A DNA stretch of 23,858 nucleotides from a virus, in the IMG/VR virus record IMGVR_UViG_3300036398_002399, positions 1-23,858 of that record; one strand, given 5' to 3'. Within the stretch, counting starts at the first letter, position 1. Each line of letters opens with the position of its first letter. The notes beneath the pieces are model-generated. The model had not been told where the DNA came from, did no database searches, and saw only the letters and a list, made by a program, of their open reading frames with translations. A program made the translations under genes and the position numbers. Shown here in pieces: positions 19,395 to 23,858 of the stretch.

Positions 19395-19631
19395 TTAAAT
19401 TATAAAATATTCAGTATCTGGTTTCTTCCATTTTTGAATCTTCTTCAATCTAGTCATATTAGTAATCCTACCACGATTATCATCATAGGATGCTGAACAA
19501 AAGATAGAGTTACCACCATCATGTTTAAACGACCAATCGTAACTCTTTATAATTTGTTCGGGAGTAGTGCTATTATCATAAATCTCACCCTCTACCCTAA
19601 ACGATATGACCCTATTGAATAGTCTTGGCAT
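19395..19631 (-). CDS. Unknown protein (78 aa)
   Basis: Start chosen at ATG 19631 (MPRLFNRVISFRVEGEIYD), with AAGGGGG upstream; the open frame further 5' overlaps the previous gene. Two strands, a TPEQIIKSYDWSF helix, then a basic segment (TRLKKIQKWKK). Last gene before a terminator. Function unknown. Confidence 0.65.
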   Translation of the reverse strand: MPRLFNRVISFRVEGEIYDNSTTPEQIIKSYDWSFKHDGGNSIFCSASYDDNRGRITNMTRLKKIQKWKKPDTEYFII

Positions 19632-19863
19632 ATTCGGCCCCCTTTCCAATAACCTCTTCAGATAAATGATCTTCAAGGATTTCTGGACAATGCTTTTTAA
19701 TTTCTTCCTCTAGAGTATCATTTGGATAACTCATTTTTTCTTGAAAGAAATAGTTTCTAAAAGCATCTAGAACCTCTATGTCATCCATTCTAGAAATCAC
19801 ATAATCAGTATATCTCCTGACTATATAGGCTTTATTATCATTAGAAATTTCAATAAATCTCAT
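19612..19863 (-). CDS. Unknown protein, ILED paralogue family (83 aa)
   Basis: Pattern YTDYVISRMDDIEVLDAF then LEEEIKKHCPEILED (residues about 18-66) is shared with 22381-22572 and, more loosely, with 19860-20114. These look like paralogues of a helical family frequent in phages (Y-x-D-x-hydrophobic-MD-x-x-x-L). ATGA overlap with the previous gene, with GAGG upstream. Function unknown. Confidence 0.65.
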   Translation of the reverse strand: MRFIEISNDNKAYIVRRYTDYVISRMDDIEVLDAFRNYFFQEKMSYPNDTLEEEIKKHCPEILEDHLSEEVIGKGAEYAKTIQ

Positions 19864-20114
19864 GATAGCACCTCTTCTTCCTGTATTATTCTGCTGTATC
19901 TATATCCTTTACCAAATACATCAGATAGGCACTCATTACCCCTACTAACGATCTCATCATAAAGATCTTCATTTGAGTAAAGGTTTTTTTCGCTATGTAA
20001 ATAATCTCTTAATAGTTCTCTAATCTGAATAAAATCCAGATGAGCTATTATACTATCTACATACTTTCTTTGGATCTCTTCTCTATTATAGTCATGGACC
20101 AATTCATTTTGCAT
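19860..20114 (-). CDS. Unknown protein, ILED paralogue family (84 aa)
   Basis: Start chosen at ATG 20114 (MQNELVHDYNREEI), with GAGG 6 nt upstream. The core YVDSIIAHLDFIQIRELL then YDEIVSRGNECLSD matches the layout of 19612-19863, and both end in a short G-K-G-x-x-Y segment. The two adjacent genes look like a tandem duplication. First gene after the promoter at 20209-20236. Confidence 0.65.
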   Translation of the reverse strand: MQNELVHDYNREEIQRKYVDSIIAHLDFIQIRELLRDYLHSEKNLYSNEDLYDEIVSRGNECLSDVFGKGYRYSRIIQEEEVLS

Positions 20115-20208
20115 ATAACACCTCATGGATAAAAGTAAAAATACAATTGCCCATGATTCCAAAAGTCCGCCAATTTCTCAGATGACTAATGGCCCCGTTG
20201 ACTATGCC

Positions 20209-20236
20209 ATTATACCATAAGAACCATATGTGCCAA
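20209..20236 (-). promoter_or_regulatory. Sigma-70 promoter
   Basis: On the minus strand TTGGCA (20231-20236) and TATAAT (20209-20214) are 16 nt apart, with GG just before the -10 as in several promoters here. It faces the genes 20114-19395, which end at the terminator 19331-19362. Confidence 0.8.
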
Positions 20237-20340
20237 GCGGATTTATTATATGATTATCTTAAAGAAATCCCAATATTTGGCTGACTACCACCAATCGCAC
20301 GACTTTGAGATATTAGGTGATACAAATTATACCTATTAAA

Positions 20341-20413
20341 AGCAAGAGAAGGGAATCGAACCCTCAACATTCAGGTTGGAAACCTGACGCTCTGCCAATT
20401 GAGCTACTCTTGC
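20341..20413 (-). tRNA. tRNA-Gly(UCC)
   Basis: The minus strand folds as a full cloverleaf of 73 nt. The acceptor stem is GCAAGAG with CTCTTGC, the D arm GCTC/GAGC, the anticodon stem TCAGG/CCTGA with loop TTTCCAA (anticodon UCC, reading GGA), and the T arm GAGGG/CCCTT with loop TTCGATT. The discriminator is U, as in bacterial glycine tRNAs. No CCA is encoded. It lies between the secreted-protein gene and a motif-rich gap. Confidence 0.97.
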
Positions 20414-20423
20414 TTAGAGATTA

Positions 20424-20768
20424 TTATCTCCAACTTCTTACTCTATACCACATACCATTTCGACCTTGAGCACTAGCATCTCCTGTGAGACTCATTCTGC
20501 CACTAGGAGTACAGGTATTACAATTTGGACTATTGCCATACCCAACACCTTCAAACCCCCCAATAGTCCCCCACACATGACCAGTGATATTATTTGCTGC
20601 CATATGATTAGCCTCTGCTTGACAGCGTTCTTGATCACTTCCCATATTATTCATACTAGTATATGAGTATGACTTATTAGTTGTTGGAACATAATACCTT
20701 GGCTTAGCAGCCTGAGCAATCGTACTTGCACCCAAAAGAATCATAGTAACAAGAATCAAATTCTTCAT
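20424..20768 (-). CDS. Secreted Cys-containing protein, planctomycete-like (114 aa)
   Basis: Signal peptide MKNLILVTMILLGASTIAQA with a clear AQA cleavage site at residue 20. The mature part has CQAEANHMAANN, GHVWGTIGGFEGVG, NCNTCTPSG, LTGDASAQG and ends WYRVRSWR. I associate the EGVG, TGDA and WYRVRSW pattern with small secreted proteins of Planctomycetes (memory only, no search). A phage gene of this type may be a host acquisition acting at the envelope. AAGGAGG gives a perfect ribosome binding site, and a terminator separates it from the previous gene. Confidence 0.75.
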   Translation of the reverse strand: MKNLILVTMILLGASTIAQAAKPRYYVPTTNKSYSYTSMNNMGSDQERCQAEANHMAANNITGHVWGTIGGFEGVGYGNSPNCNTCTPSGRMSLTGDASAQGRNGMWYRVRSWR

Positions 20769-20796
20769 ATTTCCTCCTTGAAAAGATAATGATTAC

Positions 20797-20842
20797 AGAA
20801 AAGAACCCCTGAAGTATGCATTGCTAAGAGGCATCAGGGGTT
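20797..20842 (-). terminator. Intrinsic terminator
   Basis: On the minus strand AACCCCTGA (20834-20842) pairs with TCAGGGGTT (20804-20812), a 9-bp stem with a partly paired loop, and CTTTTC follows. It lies 20 nt after the stop of the gene at 20862. Confidence 0.85.
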
Positions 20843-20861
20843 AACTTTTCCTATTCGATAT

Positions 20862-21086
20862 TTATCGCACAACCGTTACGTTACGACTGCGGCAGACTCC
20901 ATTCGGACATGTCGCCACTACCCGGCGCGGCAGGCGCACAGTTTCGCGTACAACGGTCTTGCTAAAAGTAACGACCTTGCGGGGAGCAGCAACTAAACAG
21001 CCAGCAGGGCCGCACTCACCAGCAAAAGATACGCTACTAACAACTAGACCAGCAAGCATTACTAGGGCGATGATAATATTCTTCAT
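20862..21086 (-). CDS. Secreted basic Cys protein, planctomycete-like (74 aa)
   Basis: Signal peptide MKNIIIALVMLAGLVVSSVSFA with cleavage near SFA-G. The mature part has CGPAGC then many Val/Arg residues (VVRETVRLPRRVV) and CPNGVC, ending basic. Its G+C content is visibly higher than its neighbours. This CGP-x-C plus Val/Arg style is what I know from short planctomycete secreted proteins, so host origin is likely. GGAGAT precedes the ATG, and it has its own promoter and terminator. Confidence 0.75.
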   Translation of the reverse strand: MKNIIIALVMLAGLVVSSVSFAGECGPAGCLVAAPRKVVTFSKTVVRETVRLPRRVVATCPNGVCRSRNVTVVR

Positions 21087-21143
21087 AAGATCTCCGTATT
21101 AAAGTAAAATTATAAACGAATCACAAAAACATAACGCGTCACT

Positions 21144-21171
21144 ATACTAGAAGAAACACATAATCGGTCAA
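21144..21171 (-). promoter_or_regulatory. Probable promoter of the secreted protein gene
   Basis: On the minus strand TTGACC (21166-21171) lies 16 nt before TAGTAT (21144-21149), or 19 nt before TATAGT. CCGAT overlaps the -35 box. CTGACTA lies at its upstream edge (21173-21179). Confidence 0.6.
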
Positions 21172-21176
21172 GCTGA

Positions 21177-21395
21177 CTACTCTTCTAGACGATTAAGTAT
21201 TTCCGATAAATCAAAGAAAGTATCTGTATTAGTGATAATCTTGTTTGGTGATGAGCTAATCATTTTAGTAGACCACGACTCTTCAGTCTTATAGGGTTCT
21301 ACTATTATTGGATAAGCTTGTTGTTTCACTACACTTGATTTTTCACAAAGGGGTGTTATACTCAATGTTATCAGAAGAATACTTGGAGTTAACAA
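21177..21395 (-). CDS. Small exported protein, TTG start (72 aa)
   Basis: A TTG start at 21395 is supported by GAGGAAC upstream and an in-frame stop just 5'. The N-terminus MLTPSILLITLSITPLC looks like a short signal peptide or lipoprotein-like sequence with a cysteine at 17, though it lacks a standard lipobox. The rest is polar (SWSTKMISSSPNK), ending acidic. Location and function uncertain. Confidence 0.55.
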   Translation of the reverse strand: MLTPSILLITLSITPLCEKSSVVKQQAYPIIVEPYKTEESWSTKMISSSPNKIITNTDTFFDLSEILNRLEE

Positions 21396-21396
21396 C

Positions 21397-21468
21397 TTAG
21401 TTCCTCAACTTACTCAGGCCGTTAACTGTTCCGATGCACAAACCACAAACGATGCAAAAGCCAATCAT
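21397..21468 (-). CDS. Micro Cys-rich membrane peptide (23 aa)
   Basis: AAGGAG is about 8 nt before ATG 21468, and the stop is 1 nt before the next TTG start. The product starts MIGFCIVCGLCIGTV, with three Cys spaced C-x-x-C-x-x-C in a hydrophobic segment. Good start signal and exact packing support it; role unknown. Confidence 0.5.
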   Translation of the reverse strand: MIGFCIVCGLCIGTVNGLSKLRN

Positions 21469-21505
21469 GAAAATACTCCTTATTGGGTTTGATCTCACCA
21501 GTCAC

Positions 21506-21534
21506 ATTGTACCATATCGACACACTCGACACAA
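21506..21534 (-). promoter_or_regulatory. Probable sigma-70 promoter
   Basis: On the minus strand TTGTGT (21529-21534) and TACAAT (21506-21511) are 17 nt apart, with GG before the -10. It faces the 23-residue and 72-residue genes. The stretch 21535-21674 upstream is non-coding and AT-rich. Confidence 0.6.
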
Positions 21535-21674
21535 GGTCTTGAGCCTAAACGACTTATGGCCACAAGACATATTTAATAAAAAATTTCTACGTTGACAGAC
21601 TACAGTAAATACTTTATTTATTATGCAGCCCCGGGAGATTATATATTATATATAGAGTTCTTACCCAGTCTCTG

Positions 21675-21971
21675 TCAGATATTACCATGCTTATTCTCAG
21701 TGAAGATAGGCTCCCCATTTTCATCTATGCCTACTATGACGATATTATTATTAATAAATTGTTTCATTAATAACTCACCAATTCTCACATGAGTACACCA
21801 GTTCAAGACGCTCATTATCTCTGACTCTTCTTCCATTGCGTTATCTAAGCAAGCAGCGATAATATCACTTATTTCATCAGGACTCAAAGCTATATACTTC
21901 TGCTCCAAATCATCCCAGTAGAGATCATCGGCCGGAAGCATTTTATTCAAAATATCTTTTTGGTGTTTCAT
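21675..21971 (-). CDS. Unknown protein (98 aa)
   Basis: Acidic, helical first two-thirds, then SVLNWCTHVRIGELLMKQF and a C-terminal strand pair (NIVIVGIDENGEPIFTEN). The end pattern V-hydrophobic-G-x-D/E-x-G-x-P-x-F is found in small proteins of phages and planctomycetes as far as I remember. Only a distant GAGG precedes the ATG. Function unknown. Confidence 0.65.
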   Translation of the reverse strand: MKHQKDILNKMLPADDLYWDDLEQKYIALSPDEISDIIAACLDNAMEEESEIMSVLNWCTHVRIGELLMKQFINNNIVIVGIDENGEPIFTENKHGNI

Positions 21972-22017
21972 GAAATATCGCTTGCCTCAACAAAGGGACT
22001 GACTACTATAGGACAGA

Positions 22018-22173
22018 TCATTTACAATTCGACGCCTTCAGATTTTTGGTTAGTTTCTTTTCTATATTTACAAAGATTTTTTTAACAGGTGCGCTCACAC
22101 TATAATCATTAGTATAAGACTTAATAGCATCCAAAATTTTCCACATCTCTCCATTAGTCAGATCAATTTGCAT
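22018..22173 (-). CDS. Small helical basic protein (51 aa)
   Basis: AAGGAAT lies 6 nt before ATG 22173. Two helices (LTNGEMWKILDAIKSY and VKKIFVNIEKKL), basic C-terminus. It follows the small membrane gene by 3 nt. No family recognised. Confidence 0.6.
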   Translation of the reverse strand: MQIDLTNGEMWKILDAIKSYTNDYSVSAPVKKIFVNIEKKLTKNLKASNCK

Positions 22174-22176
22174 AGA

Positions 22177-22278
22177 TTATTCCTTAGTTATTAATATGCT
22201 CACACAAACCATTAATATAGTAAATATAGCACTAACCGATATAACAGGCATTACTATATAGAAAAGATAATGTGTCAA
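22177..22278 (-). CDS. Micro membrane protein, probable TTG start (33 aa)
   Basis: A TTG at 22278 has GGAGAG upstream; the first ATG in frame (22251) has none. The product is almost wholly hydrophobic (YLFYIVMPVISVSAIFTILM) with a short KE tail, one membrane helix. It is the first gene after the promoter at 22329-22356. Confidence 0.5.
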   Translation of the reverse strand: MTHYLFYIVMPVISVSAIFTILMVCVSILITKE

Positions 22279-22328
22279 GCGTAAACTCTCCGCGTATCCA
22301 CTGGTTACTGGCCAACCCTCTCTCCATC

Positions 22329-22356
22329 AGTATACCATAGGTATCGGTTGCCACAA
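22329..22356 (-). promoter_or_regulatory. Sigma-70-like promoter
   Basis: On the minus strand TTGTGG (22351-22356) and TATACT (22329-22334) are 16 nt apart. The spacer contains CCGAT, and ATACC/GGTAT forms an inverted repeat over the -10. It faces the genes 22278-22018. Confidence 0.7.
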
Positions 22357-22380
22357 GTCCTTGACTATAAAGGATTTACA

Positions 22381-22572
22381 TCAGTCTTCTAGAATATCAG
22401 GACAATAATCCTTAATCTCATTTTCCAAAAACTCATTATCCATAAGACTTTTACTCTCAACTAATTGTTCATAAGCAAAAGCATACAGGGTATCAAAATC
22501 CATATCATCAAGCAACCTAGAAGCATAGACCCTAATAATATCTTCTCTGGTTTTATCGGTCACCATTACCAT
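22381..22572 (-). CDS. Unknown protein, ILED paralogue family (63 aa)
   Basis: The pattern YASRLLDDMDFDTLYAFA then LENEIKDYCPDILED matches 19612-19863, including the C-P-[DE]-ILED end. This copy stops right after that motif. GGAGG precedes the ATG. It overlaps the upstream gene by 7 nt. Function unknown. Confidence 0.65.
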   Translation of the reverse strand: MVMVTDKTREDIIRVYASRLLDDMDFDTLYAFAYEQLVESKSLMDNEFLENEIKDYCPDILED

Positions 22573-22796
22573 TGGGTTTCCTCCATAGGTTTGATAGAAT
22601 AAATACCAATCATACTCACACCATTAGTAAACTTCTCATTATTGTAAACCCATCCTATAATTTGATTGGGTGAATTATGTTCATTATATTGAGAGACTAA
22701 ATATTCAGGAATATCGATCATGGCAGTATTCCAAGTATAATCATCAAACAACATATAGAATTCTACAGGAACTTTCTTAATCTCTGTTGTACTCAT
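22566..22796 (-). CDS. Unknown protein (76 aa)
   Basis: GGGAG is about 8 nt before the ATG, and the start overlaps the upstream stop (ATGA). Mixed strand/helix: PVEFYMLFDDYTWN, IDIPEYLVSQYN, then IGWVYNNEKF. No motif recognised. Confidence 0.6.
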   Translation of the reverse strand: MSTTEIKKVPVEFYMLFDDYTWNTAMIDIPEYLVSQYNEHNSPNQIIGWVYNNEKFTNGVSMIGIYSIKPMEETQW

Positions 22797-22954
22797 ATAA
22801 ATTCTCCCAATAGTTCAATATTTTCCGACCCAAAATCCCCAAAGAACTCAGGATCATTATATAATTTATCATTCAGATAACGAGCAATAGCCTCCTTATC
22901 ATCATTAAGACTATCATCAATAATCAGTTCCATATTAATTCTAATAAGTTTCAT
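22793..22954 (-). CDS. Small acidic protein (53 aa)
   Basis: Start chosen at the second of two Met codons (22954), with AGGA 5 nt upstream. Begins MKLIRINMELIIDDS, then a helix (KEAIARYLNDKL) and an acidic end. ATGA overlap with the next gene. Function unknown. Confidence 0.55.
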   Translation of the reverse strand: MKLIRINMELIIDDSLNDDKEAIARYLNDKLYNDPEFFGDFGSENIELLGEFI

Positions 22955-22957
22955 CAT

Positions 22958-23296
22958 TTTCCTGCATAATTAATTGAGCCTATATTTTCGGCTGACTATC
23001 GCCACGACCGCCAAATCTGAAAGATTAGATAGTACAATCCATGGGCAGATTAAAATAGACTTAGAATTATACCAGTTGACATAACTCTAAACCTTTTTTG
23101 TCCTAAACCCTTACCATTTCTCACCTTACACTCCATTGTATCGTCACTTAGGGCAGTTGTCCATGACGTAAGTTGAGATTCTTTGAAGAAATTTGCCGTA
23201 ACCCCTTACCAGCATTAAACTTACGACTAATTTTCGGGGCCCGGCTTGTCCTAAGTCCTTATGTATTAAAGAGTTACGTCTAGTGACCCATGAATT
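22958..23296. other. Non-coding gap with direct repeats
   Basis: No supported gene in about 340 nt. CTGACTA lies at 22992-22998, and a TATAAT-like box at 23066-23071 (minus) has no good -35 partner. Three diverged 19-nt direct repeats start at 23097, 23192 and 23245; the first two share 16 of 19 positions. An open frame at 23144-23347 runs through the terminator and is rejected. Confidence 0.5.
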
Positions 23297-23333
23297 AAAA
23301 GAAAAGGCCGCAGCCGGTTTCCCAGCCACGGCC
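23297..23333 (-). terminator. Strong intrinsic terminator after the DUF932 gene
   Basis: On the minus strand GGCCGTGGCTGG (23322-23333) pairs fully with CCGGCTGCGGCC (23306-23317), including three G-U pairs, around a GAAA tetraloop, and TTTTCTTTT follows. It lies 29 nt after the DUF932 stop. Confidence 0.95.
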
Positions 23334-23361
23334 CTTCCCCTTTTCATCGTGACACGAAAAG

Positions 23362-23858
23362 TTAGATAGCGTTCGCAAACTCCAGAGCGGTTTTTAACGC
23401 CTTGCTGTTATCGTTCGCGTTCTGGCCGAACCAGAGCGAATCGAGTCGGTTATCGGTCGTGCGACCCTTGTTGTAGTTAAGATATTCGTTGTAGCCGTTA
23501 TAAGCGGCCCACCAAGTACCCCTCACGCCCGTTGCGGATTGCTTCGGCCCTTCGACCAGAGCAAGAATCTCGTCCATGATATTTCTGGTGCGAGTCTTGA
23601 CATCTTCGTCGGGCGTACCTTCGATACCCAGCATTACCTTAACATACCGACGAATATCACCCTGATTAAAGTTCTTGCTAGCGAGGAATCGAAACTGTTC
23701 CGCAGTAGCCTCGAACTGGACATTGATATTGTCCATAATATCCCGCACTTGTTCCAGATTCTTTTGGCTGGAGCGAGTGTGTCGAATCCGAATCAATTGC
23801 GATCCGCTATTGCTATGAGCCATAGCCATCGTGTTAGCACACACAACGCGAATCGGGG
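23362..23858 (-). CDS. DUF932 protein, C-terminal part (N-terminus beyond window)
   Basis: The frame is open to the window edge (165 residues visible), so the start is missing. The segment RVVCANTMAMAH, then IRHTRSSQKNLEQVRDIM, and the WWAAYNGYNEYLNY followed by RLDSLWFG are characteristic of the C-terminal half of DUF932 phage/plasmid-like proteins (also TIGR03299). The family is common in phages and plasmids, and its role is unknown. Codon use is visibly more G+C-rich than the rest of the window. A strong terminator follows. Confidence 0.9.
   Translation of the reverse strand, partial: PIRVVCANTMAMAHSNSGSQLIRIRHTRSSQKNLEQVRDIMDNINVQFEATAEQFRFLASKNFNQGDIRRYVKVMLGIEGTPDEDVKTRTRNIMDEILALVEGPKQSATGVRGTWWAAYNGYNEYLNYNKGRTTDNRLDSLWFGQNANDNSKALKTALEFANAI

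Noticed and set aside
21592-21792. Plus-strand open frame beginning TTGACAGACTAC
   Set aside because: It needs a TTG start without a ribosome binding site and is antisense to the better supported gene 21675-21971.
19088-23000. CRISPR array from the recurring CTGACTA motif
   Set aside because: Copies are short, irregularly spaced and not separated by equal-length spacers.
23144-23347. Minus-strand open frame of 67 codons
   Set aside because: It runs through the strong terminator hairpin and repeat region, with a low-complexity N-terminus and no ribosome binding site.

Overview
The window looks like part of a large, AT-rich, lytic bacteriophage genome. About 80 mostly tiny genes are packed almost end to end on the minus strand, with start and stop codons overlapping as ATGA or TAATG. 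Recognisable products are ones typical of virulent phages: a cytidine/dCMP-deaminase-like protein, ThyX, a UV-damage endonuclease (UvsE), two calcineurin-like phosphoesterases, an ASCH-domain protein, a 2OG-Fe(II) oxygenase, an HNH homing-type endonuclease, tRNA-Gly(UCC) and the C-terminal part of a DUF932 protein. No structural, packaging or replication genes are seen. Two small secreted proteins (20424-20768 and 20862-21086) have a style I associate with Planctomycetes, so a planctomycete host is a reasonable but unproven inference.

Layout (transcription runs from high to low coordinates). 23858-22958: partial DUF932 gene, a strong terminator and a gap of about 340 nt with diverged direct repeats. 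22957-20424: small genes in short units, each with a promoter or terminator, two secreted proteins and the tRNA. 20114-18118: paralogous small proteins, a terminator, a non-coding gap with repeated motifs, a Lys/Cys-rich protein and the 2OG oxygenase. 18127-11868: a long run of tiny unknown genes broken only by two internal promoters (17525-17553, 13704-13731), many with a TTGGAGAA-type ribosome binding site. 11809-6323: two operons that each open with a copy of the same structured RNA, plus the two phosphoesterases. 6315-1: thyX, small membrane proteins, a HExxH metalloprotein, uvsE, the inserted HNH gene on the plus strand, and the deaminase.

How it works together. ThyX and the deaminase both bear on dTMP supply. 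UvsE repairs UV lesions. Twelve candidate single-span micro-membrane proteins probably act at the host envelope. Near-consensus sigma-70 promoters (TTGACA, 16-17 nt, TATAnT) break the long run into units, and several share a CCGAT motif in the spacer, which may be an operator. Most other genes are unknown.

The best candidate for something undescribed is a pair of about 95-nt RNAs (8324-8419 and 11681-11775). Each begins exactly 7 nt after a -10 box and lies just upstream of a small gene. Long blocks are identical between them, while predicted stems show compensating changes. I could not match them to a riboswitch or ribozyme class from memory.
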